A stretch of DNA of 64,000 nt from positions 22,701,501 through 22,765,500 of the forward strand of contig NC_084592.1 in the NCBI RefSeq assembly GCF_033807715.1. Reading direction: 5' to 3'. The notes beneath the pieces were generated by a model, which ran no database searches, had not been told where the DNA came from, and saw only the letters and a list, made by a program, of their open reading frames with translations. This document shows, piece after piece, positions 32,739 to 52,979 of the stretch. A program made the translations under genes and the position numbers. This DNA is from Cololabis saira. Taxonomy: Eukaryota; Chordata; Actinopteri; Beloniformes; Belonidae. Each line of letters starts with the position of its first letter. The first letter of the stretch is position 1.

Positions 32739-32848
32739 TAAGGCTGATTTATGGTTCCGCGTTACACCAACGCAGTACGTGCGCGTCGCCGCTTAACCTA
32801 CGGCGTAGGGTGTGCGTCGATTTAACGCGGAACCATAATTCAGGCTTA
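32739..32848. repeat. Palindromic MITE-like element (copy 3), best-preserved ends
   Basis: The ends are a near-perfect 26-bp inverted repeat: TAAGGCTGATTTATGGTTCC on the left and GGAACCATAATTCAGGCTTA on the right, with further pairing inward. The interior carries CCTACGGCGTAGGG and GCGCGTCGCCGC. It lies about 60 bp upstream of the GC boxes of alpha-tubulin copy A. Confidence 0.88.
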
Positions 32849-34165
32849 ATGCGGCCCGCTATTGTATTCACTCCCGCGCCTACATTGTCCTTCAGTTTCA
32901 CATTAAAAACCAGTATTAGTGCAAAGGCAACCCTGTTTCATGCTTTATTAGCCTCGCCCCCGTGTTTTATTGTCTGTTTACTGTGAAACACTACTCAGAG
33001 CTCCATGGTTTGTTAACACACACACCCTTTTGAAGAGTTACTAATTAATTAATTAATTTTCCAGCCCAGTATCAAACATTTTCAACCTACAGACTGTGAG
33101 CAGGGAGAAATAGAGCATCCTGTTTTTTGGGGGGGTTTTGCGCATACACACAGACTCACAGGCCCAGCCCCATCTTATGTCTCGGTTTTATCACTGAGTC
33201 ATCCCACGCACATGATCTGGACTACAAACAAAGGCTAATTCTGGCTAAATATTAAAGATGGATACTTCAAAGACAAGAAAGCATTGTATAAGTCATTACA
33301 AATAATTCATTTAGACTATACAAAACTGTTACAAATGATATGGCATAAAGGAGACTTTAAATAATTCAGAAAACACAGACAAAGAATGCAGCCTACACTA
33401 TGCATCACTTAAAAGTGGAAGCTTATAAAACAGAAGCATTTCCAAGAAATGTCAAGATCTAGTTTCTGCCTTTTGTTTTGCATATGTGTGTGGTACCACT
33501 TTCAAGAAACCAGGGTTACAGAGGAGGGATTCACACGTAACTGGACTGGGATCCTATTGTTGCTGCAGGGCAGGCCTCTGTCTGAGTAAGAGCTAGGCTA
33601 CACAAACAACCCCAGCCAGTGATTTCGCCAGTCATTTTCTCTTCCTCTTGTTCTCACAGAGTCACAGCTGAATAGTATATACAAACTGACATAGAAGTCC
33701 TTTCATAACTCGCATTCCTTATGGAAGAGGATACGGTGGGGGGATGTGCACGGGGGAGAGGGTTTGGTCTAAGTTTCTCACCGAGGAAAAAATGCAGAAA
33801 CAATAACTTTAAACAATGACAAAAAATTATGTTAATTTGGTCTGAATGTAAATGCAGGGTTTATAGCTAGTACGATTACAAATTATTAGAGTACAAGCTA
33901 TGTACTCTAATAGTAGTTATGTTTTTATTGAATGTGTACAACAATTTCAACAGTACAACAGTTTCAGATATGCACAACTTCTTTTTTATTTTATGGTCGT
34001 CATATTGGGATAAAATATCTAATCTGCTGACTCATGTTGTGGTTTTGCTGCTATTATTATTTGTTTATATTTATATTTGATACATTTTCACTCACCAAAG
34101 AAAAGATAAACATAAATGCTCAATTTTGAAACCAGAAAGAAATGTTAAGGTTAAAATCATTAAAT
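32849..34165. other. Spacer between the two tandem alpha-tubulin genes
   Basis: No gene was recognised. The part nearest 34165 is presumably the 3' UTR of copy B, with AT-rich sequence and possible minus-strand AATAAA signals. Confidence 0.5.
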
Positions 34166-34169
34166 CAAC

Positions 34170-36196
<2,027 letters not shown>

Positions 36197-36290
36197 GGTT
36201 TCTCTTTTTTCCAATGTCCAGGTATCAGAAAGAAGATGAAGTGAGAGAAAAACAGCTGAGCTGCTTTGCTTTTATACACGGCACCTGGGA
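36197..36290 (-). promoter_or_regulatory. Promoter of alpha-tubulin copy B
   Basis: Minus-strand TATAAAAG at 36276-36269, about 75 bases upstream of the ATG. The flank is not GC-rich, unlike copy A, so the two copies may be regulated differently. Confidence 0.7.
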
Positions 36291-37995
36291 GTCAATCTGA
36301 GCTGAAATCAGAGAACTTCTCAAAAGGGACAATGATAAGAGAAACCGCTTTACAAACACACACACAATGCCAAGGGAGGTCACCACCCTAGTCATTGTGT
36401 GTAATACTTGTGTTTTGCACCTGTGCTCATGAACCTCATATTTCAAAAAGCAGAAGCGGAACCCTAAAGGAGGGGAGGGTGACCTAAAGCAGTTAAACTT
36501 GGCAGTTGTTGAGTCGTGGTTTTATGAAGCTGCTTATGGCAGGATAAAGTCAGAAGAAACACCTCTCACTCTAAGACAGCTTCTCAGTTGCAGCATCTAC
36601 GATGAAATACAAGCCAGGAGAGATCTAAGTGTCATTTTAGTTTTGACAGATTGGTAAAACAGAAGATTCCCATGAGGATTTAAGTGTTGAATTTCTCATG
36701 GTTCATAGAAGATCTCTGGATGAACGGATGCATGAGCTGGCTCCATCTATGTGTCCCTTCCACGGATAAAAGGACTCCAAAAAGCAAACATGAAATTGTG
36801 TTTTATAAGTGACTTAGTTCCTCCTTCACATTTGATTCCTTTGACCCTGAAGAATGACAAACATGATACATGTAACCTGCCTCATAAGGGGTTCTGCTGA
36901 TTTGTGTAATGAATTACTATCTGGGATTGTTTTTCACTTATGCAAAAATCTGCTAAAGAACATTCCCTGAGTCCTGTCGGGGATTCAAACCTCGACATCC
37001 ATTTGAATGCAATTTGCTTTAAAGTCACAAGATTACAGTTCTGTTCTCTATCTATCCCACAATGCTTTGTAGCTTTGAAGTAGCTGTCCTTTACTGTTGG
37101 CAGGCAAAACCTAAACTGCTGATAGACTGTTGTGGCCGTAAGGCACAGCATTGTGCTCGGATTTAAAACAAGTCAAGCAGCTTTTCAAGGTCAGAAAGCA
37201 GCAAATATGAAACTGGAATTCAGACCAAGGGGGAATGTTGACTCAGTAAGCTCCTGTTTTTACAACAAAACGCTGCAGCGGCAGTAATTCACCCATACTG
37301 TAAATCCCTTCCTGGTCTCACCATCTTTAATTCTAATAACAGGAAGAGATCAATACATTTTGGATGTAAATATGAAGTTAAAATCATTGTATCTCAGTGT
37401 AAAAAGAAATCCTGGTTGATTTGAGGCATATTGAATGTCAATTTTTTTTTGTCAATTTAAACCATAGTATTATTATTGCTGTGCTCTACTGCATAATAAA
37501 CGCTCATCTTTAGCTCACTTTCATGTCCTTTAAGTTGAAATATCACTAAAAATCACACACATCTCACCACCATTGCCTTTACAGCAGTATTCCCGAAGTC
37601 ATAAAGCGGTGACCCACTTCAATTGTACAAGAGTATACGTAGGTCCTTCGTTCATAGCTTCTCTCAGTGCTGCACAACTTGGCCTTTTAAGAACAGCCCA
37701 TAATAATGCTACAGCTGGTAAAGAAAATAAAGAACCACATAAGATTCAGACCAGGAGAGAAAAATATATGATGATGTCATATGATATAGTTGTGCAAAAT
37801 TCAGCTATGTATGAGTGTGATGGCTGCACCTGCAGCCCCACGGCTATAGATGGCAGTAACATCAAGCACCAACACTTTGGTTTATTTTGTTCACACCTTT
37901 ATTTATATTGTGTTGAAATGCACAAATTCAATTTTTACCACGCTCATTTGGTTTACTTTGTGTATTCAACTTTTGTTTCTTTATGGTTTATTGAT
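36291..37995. other. Intergenic spacer upstream of alpha-tubulin copy B
   Basis: AT-rich, with only short unremarkable open frames. No gene, RNA or clear transposon was recognised. Confidence 0.5.
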
Positions 37996-38413
37996 GTGGC
38001 GAGCCACGGCTGAGGGGATGTTGGAGACTCCAGGATGTAGCTGCCAGAAATTAAGGCGATTGGGACTGTACCAAGGGCTGCTACATCCTGGGGGGAAATC
38101 ATGGGTTGTTTGTGTAAATATTCACTATAATTTAAGTTCATTGTATTCTCACTGTTTGGATTATATGTGTAGGTCATTTGTTAACAATGTTTAGTGTTTT
38201 ATCCCTGTGTGTCATTGGTCTGATCAGCCAAGTTCCTTGTGTGTTTTTGTGCGGTGTTAGGTCAGTTTGGTTTTGTTTCAGTGCGGTGGCTGTTATTGTT
38301 TAGTTGCTTTATTTTGGGCCTCTTTTAAGGGCCCATCTTGTTATTTTGGTAATAAAACCCTCTTTTTCTTTAAAATCTTCACGTCCTTGTGCTTAACCAG
38401 CTTGGTCCTTCAC
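37996..38413 (+). mobile_element. Possible solo LTR
   Basis: A 418-bp unit starts TGTGGCGAGCCACGG and ends GTCCTTCACA (TG...CA). Near its 3' end are GGGCCTCTTTTAAGGGC and AATAAAACCC, placed like an LTR promoter and poly(A) signal. No second LTR or internal region is present. I could not confirm a target duplication, so this call is tentative. Confidence 0.4.
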
Positions 38414-40850
38414 AATGAGCTATAGTTTCTCTATAATACTTCCTTTTGAAGTTCTGTGATAAGTGATATCTCTCCCAACAACCAATCCTTAGAGACAGAA
38501 ACAGAGATGATTAATAACTGGACTGATTTGCAGGTATCCATATACATATCCATATCCAAATGTATCACCTCAACTGGACCATCTGACTTCAACTAACTTA
38601 TTAGCATGGTGCTTTTCCCCACTTACTTTTATCCACTGTGAAGTACATCATAGCGTGTTCAATACATGGATAAAAGTACAAGTGTTTGTTTTTGAAAACA
38701 TTCAATGTTATTACCTCAACTACAGTGTGGGGAGACCTGAATCCCTCATGTTGTGTTCCGGTCAAATTTGACTGATTTAAAAGTGTTAGAATTAGTAGTT
38801 AATTTGATCAGAGCTAAGACTCCATGACTTTGTCCACAAAGAGGATTTCAATATTAATCTGCATACAATTTTGTGCTTTTTGTTCAACTTTACCACACTC
38901 ACCGGGCGTTCCCAGTCAAAAATGACCGGCCAATAGAAATGAATGAAGGAAATACAGTTAGTGTAAAAACCTGAGCTCAAATACATCCCTCAAGTACATC
39001 GTCACTCAAATGAACACACACACACACACCACTTGGGTTGCTTGGCACCCTGCAGGAATCTTTGCCCAACAGAGTCTCTCTCCTACCGACGGGATCCACC
39101 CATCCCAGATTACAACAGGGAGAAAGGCGGAGTTAACAACCTCGATTAGGTATGTTGATTTTTTTTCATGTATTCCTTCTCTCTCATGAGATTGTTTGAA
39201 CTGCACGATAAAAGTGAAACTTGGTTTTGGTGGAGTACACATTTATGAACAACACTGAGTCGGTTCTACCCATTTGAATGTGTAAACATATGTTTTACAT
39301 GTGATTAGTTATAGTGACGCTTTGATTCATCATGCAAAACATGAGCTATCATTAGTATCTATTCATGCTATTATCTACATTTTGCACCTTTGCAGGTTAC
39401 TGACTCCTGTCAGAGGAAGACAGTACATTTTTCAAGGGGAGGCTATGCTGGCACCCCATATTCAACAATGCCAACACTTTCCCCTGAACACCAGCCAATA
39501 GGATTGGTGAGAGAGACACAAGGTCAACAAAATCACTTGCTGCAAGAGAGAGAGGTCACAAACGGAAGAGGTGCAGCCTGCATGCGCCAATAGATGTGAA
39601 AACAAGCATAATGTGCCATAAATGCAATGCATATATTTTATTTAGGGATATTAACAGCTAGTTGCCTATTAAGAATCCTGCAAGACATATGAAACCTGTG
39701 CATTTATGTCCAACATGTGCATGAGACAAAACACATTGAAGTTTGAGTTAACTCCCTCCACCAAGTTTAGAAGCCTGATTATTCATCGGTTTCCTTTTTT
39801 TCTGTTATCAGGCAAGAACACATCTGATAGACTGATGAAAATTTGAATATTATTTTTATTTGTTCTTTAATGTATTAAGGCATTGATCTTTGAATGTTAT
39901 AAAATTGTAGTGTATTGTTGGGATAATATTATGTGTACACAAATAAAATCTTCTGGTCACTTCTGACAACAAGTGTTGCTTTTTGTGACCGTACTGTATA
40001 AAACAAATGTCCTTGGGAACTTTCACACAAAGCAGTTTGAGATAAACAGTATAATATGTTTCATCTGATTATTTCTTATAGTCAAAATAATCCAGAAATT
40101 ATGGTTTTTAGAAATCAAATTTAAGATGCATAAACTCAGATAAATGAGGCATACAGGCCATAAAGAACAGACAGAAATTAAAAACCTGTAACATTTACAA
40201 GAACATAAATTGATTAAAAAACCAATGCAACAAATTATGTATGTTTTTTTTTTTTTTTTTTTACAGTTTTTATGATGACTCTTAATAGAGCAGTCATTTT
40301 TTGACCAGGAACACAACATTGTTTAACCTGAAATTAACAGAATATAAGGGTTATATTATATAATAATACTGTTTCTGGACTCATTGTGGGAGTGGCCACT
40401 TTATTAGGCATACATCTCACATCTCTTTATAAAGACATTCGTGAGGACATACTGTATGTCCTCACCAAGTGGTGATCGTATGATACAATCACCACATCTA
40501 AGTTTATGGAGTGTACCCGTTTAAACTTTACGAAGACTTTGGATGAAACAACTGCGACCTCTAGCGTCGATAATATGAAAGCGCCATCACATGAACTGAA
40601 ATAAAGGTTGAGTTGGTTTAAGGTTTACGTTCCTGCATGACCCCAAGAAACGTACTGCTTTAATGACCCACATTGTCCTTCATAATAAAACTGTCCCTCT
40701 CGTATTGGCACCATATCTGTCAAGTCTCCCGTTTTGGCCGGGAAACTACCGTATTTCACCCCTCTTTCCCGCCGCCCTCCCGTATTAGTATTTTCCCGTA
40801 AATTTCCAGTTTTATCATATAATCATTTTTAAACAGCAAACTGAATTGTC
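38414..40850. other. Intergenic spacer
   Basis: No gene was seen. It includes a CCGGTCAAATTTGAC / AAAAATGACCGG inverted motif pair (38758 and 38921), GTGGCCACTTTATTAGG near 40392 (a common dispersed-repeat end in fish) and a CCCGTATT-rich repeat at 40725-40810. Confidence 0.45.
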
Positions 40851-40972
40851 ACTAGCCTCGCGAGAACTGCCACCTGCTGTAGCCTGGATGGTAGTTCTCG
40901 CGAGATTAGTGGCGACAACGGGAGCGAACTCGGAACAAATCAGAGAGATGGATGGATGTAACCATAGACATA

Positions 40973-41079
<107 letters not shown>

Positions 41080-41446
41080 GATGTACCGAGAGAAGATATT
41101 TCTGACAAAAAAGAAGAAGACTTGGTGTAAATATCTCTAAAAAATGGGAAACCAAATTTACTTTCCTAAAGAGGAGATGCAGAAACATGCGTCTCTGTGT
41201 CATCAGTCATTAATGCCAGAGAGCCACATGAGTGAAAATGACAACTTAAAGAAAATGTAAATGTTTCACTTGAAGACAATTCATTTGTATATAAACTGAA
41301 AATATTTTAAATAAATAAATGTGCTTTAATCTAATTTTGTGTTTTCATTTAGGCTCTATTATAGGAATTATATACATAGGAGTGTCCACAGCATTTCAGA
41401 ATCAGAATCATGTTTATTTGGCTATTACAATTTCTGAGAGGTACGC

Positions 41447-41516
41447 GTCAGCGACGGCGTACCCTACGGCGTAGGCACGGCGTCGTTTTGACGCAGAACC
41501 ATAACTCAGCCTTAAA
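41447..41516. repeat. Half copy of the palindromic MITE-like element (copy 4)
   Basis: It carries the family core TACCCTACGGCGTAGG and the right end GACGCAGAACCATAACTCAG but no matching left end. Confidence 0.7.
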
Positions 41517-41539
41517 TCAGGTCAAACAAGACATGGAAT

Positions 41540-42637
41540 TTGACCAGAGGTGTATAATCCAGGTGCCATAAAGTAAAATTCCTGTCCAGCAGTTGTTCCA
41601 ACCAAATACTAAACCAGCTCCTCTGCAGGTAGATGGTAGGTTGTTAGTGAAAACACCTGTTTTAAATGTACTGGCTTATTATGGTTCCGCATTCAATCGT
41701 ACCCTACGCCATGCTCAAAGTAAAATTTACGAGGAACCGCCATTATCTGTTATTGAACAATTTACAATTAACCATTTACAGGGCAGGGGCCAATTATCAA
41801 AGCTATATAACATACTTTTAAACGGTTCGCAGGAAAGTTCCCATTCTCTTGGAGGAATGATCTACAACTAGATATATCCACAGAAGAATGGGAGAAGGCC
41901 TGTCATCTAGCCCAAACCCAGAGTATAAACACGAGAGGCAGATTACTACAATACAAATGGCTCTTTAGAACCTACATTACTCCCGTTAAGCTAAATCATT
42001 TTAATCCCAACATTCCAGACAATTGCCCTAAACGTAACATAGAAAGAGGTACCTTGCTTCACTGTATATGGGAATGTAAGAAACTCCAGGATTTTTGGAA
42101 AGATACCCTTCGCCTGATTTCCAGATTAACAGAGTGTATAATTCCTGTCGAACCTAGATTATGTCTGTTACATACCCTGAAGACTTTGGTGCAAATGCAA
42201 AGAAAAGGAAGCTCATAGATTTTTGTTTATTACAAGTAAAAAGGGTAATAGCCTTGAAGTGGAAGGATGTTCAGAGTCCTAATTCCACCCAGTGGTTAAA
42301 AGAGATGTCTTCACACCTAGTATTGGAAAAATTAACATACATTCTAAGAGGTAAAGTTGGAGAATTTAATGACATGTGGTCACCCTTTTTACATTTTATG
42401 GACAATCTTTTTTTTTTTATTTATTTATTTTTTTTTAATTGTATTCTTTACTTTTGATTATTATTACTGGTTATTTTATGTATTCACATATTTTCTGTTG
42501 AGTACTTTTGCTGAGGACCCTGGGGGGAAGGTTGGGGAGGGGGCGGGGTGTTTTTGGGCTTGTTATGTATGTTTTGTATGTTTGTTATAAGAGTGAAAAT
42601 CAATAAACAGAATTTGAAAAAAAAATAAATAAAAAAA
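41540..42637 (+). mobile_element. LINE ORF2 C-terminal fragment (L1/Tx1-like)
   Basis: Frameshifted remnants read through to LKWKDVQSPNSTQWLKEM and LEKLTYILRGKVGEFNDMW, the conserved C-terminal region of L1/Tx1-type ORF2 proteins. It ends in a short 3' UTR and an A-rich tail at 42610-42637. It is 5' truncated and broken by several frameshifts. Confidence 0.75.
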
Positions 42638-42697
42638 TCGTACCCTACGCCGTAGGCTCTGCGTCGATTTAATGCGGAACCATAATTCAGACTTTAA
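42638..42697. repeat. Half copy of the palindromic MITE-like element (copy 5)
   Basis: It reads CGTACCCTACGCCGTAGG and then GATTTAATGCGGAACCATAA, directly after the LINE A-tail and just upstream of the TUBA4-like gene. Confidence 0.75.
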
Positions 42698-42896
42698 AGG
42701 TGTCAACGCGAGCGCGCAGGCTCGTTCACGTGAAGGTGGGCGTGGCCTGCAGCTCTATAGCACTGCGGCTGCTCGCCCACCTGACAGTACTTACTCACCC
42801 GGACCACGTTGACGGCCGCAGGGAGAGGCTGCAGAAAAACCCACAACCAGCTAAGAAAAGTCTTCTGTTTGAGGTCATTTGCACTGAGATTTTACA
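42698..42896 (+). promoter_or_regulatory. Promoter and 5' UTR of the TUBA4-like gene
   Basis: GC-rich, with GTGGGCGTGGCC at 42736-42747, CACGTG at 42728-42733 and a weak TATA-like CTCTATAGCAC. The start codon at 42897 is followed at once by a GTAAGC donor, the alpha-tubulin ATG-only first exon. Confidence 0.55.
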
Positions 42897-49073
<6,177 letters not shown>

Positions 49074-49338
49074 AGGGGCTGTGTTGTTATTTTCAGGGAA
49101 AACATTAATCTTAGCTACTACAGTATTTATTTAGAAAAACAACCTCCATTTGGTATGCTCGTTTCAAATTCAGAGATATGCTTTTCTTTTAACTTTTTAA
49201 GTTTGCCATGAATGTAGGGTCTTAAGTTGTGTTTTTATTCCCTTCAGAATTCTTTCTTTGGCCGGTTTGGGTGTCTTCTTGTTTTTGTATTAAAATTATA
49301 AATTTCAGTGGCCTGAATTTGCTTCGTGGTGTTGCTCA

Positions 49339-49344
49339 ATAAAT
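49339..49344 (+). terminator. Poly(A) signal of the TUBA4-like gene
   Basis: AATAAA about 265 bases after the stop codon, in an AT-rich 3' UTR. Confidence 0.65.
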
Positions 49345-50044
49345 CCTATAAAATATACATCCGTGTCTGTAATTTTTTGGTGTTGGACTTCAAATATTTG
49401 ATCAAAGGTAAATGTATCCTTTATAATTATTGTGAGCCTTTATGTAAGAGACACATGTCTATGAAAAGAATTTTCAGTAAAGTTACTGTAATTAGAAAAT
49501 GTAAACTAATCTAAAATTGAATGTCAGCAACACAGAATTGGAACAATTTGAGGAATGGATTTTTGCCATTGTATTGCATCGTTGTTTAAATTTCACTTTT
49601 TAATTGCTCAGTAACCAAGAATATCACTTGTAGTTTTAGGGAAGAGGAAGCTGTTTCCATCCAATACAATTACAGTATTTCAGCAGACTTGTCATTGTGT
49701 GATTGTTTACTATAAAATTTCAGTCAGTTGTTGACTGCATGTACTTTTTTTTTTTTTTTTTTTCTTAAAGGTAACATATCCTCCTCAAAATTCAAATATA
49801 CACCCCTGCATCAGTGGTTGGAACTAAAGATTTCAAATTTGGACTCATCAGACCAAATCACAGATTTCCACGGGTCTAATGTCCATTCCTTGTGTTCTTT
49901 AGCCCAAATAGCCTTCTGCTTGTTGCCTGTGTTTAGCAGTGGTTTCCTAGCAGCTATTCTACCATGAAGGCCTGATTCACACAGTCTCCTCTTAACAGTT
50001 GTTCTAGAGATTTGTCTGCTGCTAGAAATGGGTGGCATTGCTGG

Positions 50045-50952
50045 GGCCTCATTTATAAAAGAGTGCGGAGGATTCATACTAAAAGTGTACGTGCGCTCAA
50101 AAAACGAAAATGGCGTGCGCACAAAGAAAAACCTGATTTATAAAACCGTGTGCATGCAATGTTCGCTTTATAAATCAGAGTCCAGCTGGAAGGTTGCGCA
50201 CGTGAATTCGCCTCATATCCCGCCCTCTACACGCCCACTTTTTACCAAGAGTGGGCAATGCAAAGTACTTGATGACTGTATTAGCATATGAATGAGCCTG
50301 CTGAGCATGCGCAGAGGCTTCCTGCAGCCTGTTTCTGCTGCGCGTCAGGATGAATGAGACGTGTCGAGCCAGGCCACCGTGCCACTAAATTTCACGGAGA
50401 CCGAGATCGAGATGTTGTGGATGAGGTGGAGGCCAGGAAAACAGATATTATTTGGTGGTCACAGTAGTGGGTGGCATCACTTGCAAAAAGAAAGCGAGTG
50501 AGTGGCAGCACGTCGTTGCTGCGCTGTAAACACTGTGAGTGCCAAGGACAGATCTGTGGCAGAAATAAAAAAGTGGTGCGATCTGAAGGTGGAGGCCAAG
50601 AGGAAAGTGGCCCAGCACTTATTTGTTATGTCCTCAGTCACTCTCCCGTTGGAAGCGGTGGGTGACGAGGAGGTTCTCAGTGTCGTGCCAAAAAGTGATT
50701 GCCTGCCAGAATCTGATTTCTGGCCGCGGGAGCTGTGCTTCAAACACAGAAACTTCATTTCACCACCTCACCGTCTGCGTCGCCAGTTCCCCATATCTTC
50801 AAAATGTTTGTGCGCTGGGATCAAATTTTGAGTAAAGATACGCACATTTTTCCGTTCGTTTTTTTTTTTAAATCCCAACCTTTGCGTAGAAGGTGGCGTG
50901 CGCATCTTTCAAGCCCTGTTTTGTGTGCACGCAAGCTTTATAAATGAGGCCC
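50045..50952 (+). mobile_element. Harbinger-like TIR element inserted in the Tc1 transposase
   Basis: The ends GGGGCCTCATTTATAAA and TTTATAAATGAGGCCCC are inverted. CTGG at 50041-50044 and 50953-50956 looks duplicated. Broken plus-strand reading frames contain FTETEIEML and AKDRSVAEIKKWCDLKVEAK, matching a Myb/SANT-like DNA-binding domain. Most of the interior is degraded. A fragment of the same family recurs at 60022-60107. Confidence 0.8.
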
Positions 50953-51042
50953 CTGGTCTCTAATCTGAACTGCTCTTAACTTGCGATTTCTGAGGCTGGT
51001 GACTCGGATGAACTTATCCTCCACAGCAGAGGTGACTCTTGG

Positions 51043-51384
51043 GGCCAATCCCAATACACCCCCTACTTTCTACCACTAGCCCTCCCTCACTACCACTACC
51101 CCTAAAAAAGAAGCCACAAATTTTAGGGCACTTGTAATCTTCCCAGGGCCCTGTCCCAATACACCCACTACCCCTACTTTTCAGCACTACCCCTAAATTT
51201 TGCATGCTACGTCTTGCTACAAAAACCCTCGCTCTGTAGGGCTAGATTCATAACCACTCGCACTCGTTTTCCGCACTCCCCCTAGATGAAAAGAGGAATT
51301 GGGAGACCACTACACTCACGGGAACGTGCAAAATTTAGGGGTAGGGGTGAAAAGTAGGGGTAGTGGGTGTATTGTGACTGGGCC
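51043..51384. mobile_element. MITE inserted in the same Tc1 element
   Basis: The ends GGCCAATCCCAATACACCC and GGGTGTATTGTGACTGGGCC are inverted repeats. The interior is rich in CTACCCCTA units in both orientations. TTGG flanks both sides (51039-51042 and 51385-51388). Removing the element restores the Tc1 frame from GRPR into the next piece. Confidence 0.82.
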
Positions 51385-51721
51385 TTGGTCTTCCTTTCCT
51401 GGGACGGTCCTCATGTGAGCCAGTTTCTTTGTAGCACTTGATGGTTTTTGCGACTGCACTTGGGGACACTTTTTTTTTTCCCAATTTTTCAGACTGACTG
51501 ACCTTAATTTCAATGATGGCCACTCATTTTTCTTTACTTAGCTTCTTTTTTTCTTGCCATAATACAAATTCTAACAGTCTATAGGGCTTGGTCGTCTTGA
51601 CGTCATCACTTGGCGGACCCGCCATTTCCGATGCTACATTAGCTGCTCTTCGGACCCCTGCGCACTGTGTACAGATGTGCTCCCCCTTCGTTTTGTTTTA
51701 CTTGTAATCGTTACTTTCCGT

Positions 51722-52085
51722 TATTCTGTAAATCATGGTAACCCTTGCTGTGTTGTGGGATGCAGCAGCTCCACACATAACAGACGTGGGGAAAAGATCG
51801 CTAATGGTGTAACTTTTCACTGCTTTCCTACTTGGAAGCAGAGCCACGGAGACCAAGCATCTGAGATAACTAAAGGCTGATTTATGGATCCACGTTACAC
51901 CAACGCAGACGTACGGTGCGCGTCGCCGCGTACCCTACGCCATTGGCTCTGCGTCGATTTAACGCAGAACCATAATTCAGGCTTAAGAGTCGTCGGCTCG
52001 CTTGGATCGCGGCTGTAAGACGACCAAACATAACCTTCCACAGTATCCCGATTTCGATGAGTCTGCTCCCTGCATTTTCATTCTG
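51722..52085 (+). pseudogene. THAP-domain relic split by a MITE
   Basis: From 51734 the plus frame reads NPCCVVGCSSSTHNRRGEK and then GVTFHCFPTWK, the first half of a THAP zinc finger (C-x3-C with FHxFP). After a MITE at 51869-51985, KSRRLAWIAAVRRPN continues the domain before it diverges. No C-terminal Cys-His pair was found. It may be a P-element-type transposon remnant or a broken THAP gene; the sequence does not decide. Confidence 0.6.
51869..51985. repeat. Palindromic MITE-like element (copy 6) inside the THAP relic
   Basis: The left end AAAGGCTGATTTATGGATCC and right end CAGAACCATAATTCAGGCTT are inverted. The interior has GTGCGCGTCGCCGCGTACCC as in the other copies. Confidence 0.85.
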
Positions 52086-52321
52086 GTAAGTTAAAGATAG
52101 TGTACGGTTATCTTTTTATACATTGTCTCTCCTTCAACCGTGACACCACACACATACACAGAAGCGCGCACACAAACACACTTCACATAAAGGGAGGACA
52201 GTAGTGGAACAGGTTTTTTGTACTAAATATATCACAGTGAGGTGGAATAAAGCTGCTCCAGAGGAAGAACGAACTTCTGTGTCAACAGGGTTTTTATAAC
52301 AAGTTGAAAACATCTTTTGTT

Positions 52322-52395
52322 GGCCCTGTGGCTTAGTTGGTCAAAGCGCCTGTCTTGTAAACAGGAGATCCTGGGTTCAAATCCCAGCAGAGCCT
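52322..52395 (+). tRNA. tRNA-Thr (TGT)
   Basis: Full cloverleaf. The anticodon arm CTGTCTTGTAAACAG has TGT in the loop. The T arm is CTGGGTTCAAATCCCAG and the D arm GGCTTAGTTGGTCAAAGCGCC. The acceptor GGCCCTG/CAGAGCC has one C-A mismatch at the fourth pair. No intron. The T-rich terminator downstream is weak. Confidence 0.88.
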
Positions 52396-52814
52396 TTATA
52401 CTCCTTAACACAAAAGTAAGGATGTAACTCCTGTTTGTGGTTTAAAACCACAGATGTATCCAATTTCTGGGTTTTCCACATGTTTGGATAAATGTTTGGG
52501 ATGAAACTGCTTGTCAACACTTACAGTGTTTCTCAGTGTAGCAAGTGCTTCTTCTAACATTTCCTAAGCACTAGAAAGCAGACTGAACTCTCCTGACATT
52601 TTAACAGCTCTCATTCATATTGAGATGATTATTGTTGCTCCTCAGTGAACAGTCGTTGGCTGACCGTCGCTGCCAGGGGTACTTGAGAAAGCTTTGATCC
52701 AGTCAGGAGTGGGTACAAAGAGAGAGCTCTGTTCATTCCAATGTCAATGACAGTTGTCATTATCAAACCTCTCCAGGTCTATGGTCTCTTTCTAAGAGGA
52801 TGTTGTAAAGCAAT

Positions 52815-52965
52815 GGATGACATAGCCCTGCGATGGACTGGCGACCTGTCCAGGGTGAACCCCTGCCTTTCGCGTGAAATCAGCTGGGATGGGCTCCAGC
52901 AGACCCACGCGACCCTGCAGAGGATAAAGCGGGTATAGATAATGGATGAATGAATGGATGACATA
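52815..52965 (+). repeat. Dispersed fish LINE/SINE 3'-end repeat
   Basis: It contains CCCTGCGATGGACTGGCGAC, GGTGAACCCCTGCCTTTCGC and a tail of ATGGATGAATGAATGG units. This is a very common teleost repeat tail. Confidence 0.7.
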
Positions 52966-52979
52966 CAACACGTGTCTAA

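Larger units (their letters stand above)
49795..51590 (-). mobile_element. Tc1-like transposon, broken into three pieces by two insertions
   Basis: Minus-strand transposase pieces in order: start and paired-type region at 51558-51389 (SPSAVAKTIKCYKETGSHED, RPRKGRPR), the middle at 51038-50957 (EDKFIRVTSLRNRKL), and the catalytic core start at 50040-49811 (LHGRIAARKPLLNTGNKQK, WTLDPWKSVIWSDESKFEIF). The catalytic core is cut off after the first aspartate region and no terminal inverted repeats were identified. Two unrelated elements (50045-50952 and 51043-51384) separate the pieces. Confidence 0.85.

Noticed and set aside
37573..38013. 146-codon open frame on the plus strand
   Set aside because: No recognisable domain, AT-rich composition, and it runs into the possible LTR; not supported as a gene.
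41680..41720. Short similarity to the palindromic MITE (TATGGTTCCGCATTCAATCG)
   Set aside because: It lies within LINE coding remnants and lacks the paired end; it could be chance or a chimeric fragment, so it is not counted as a copy.
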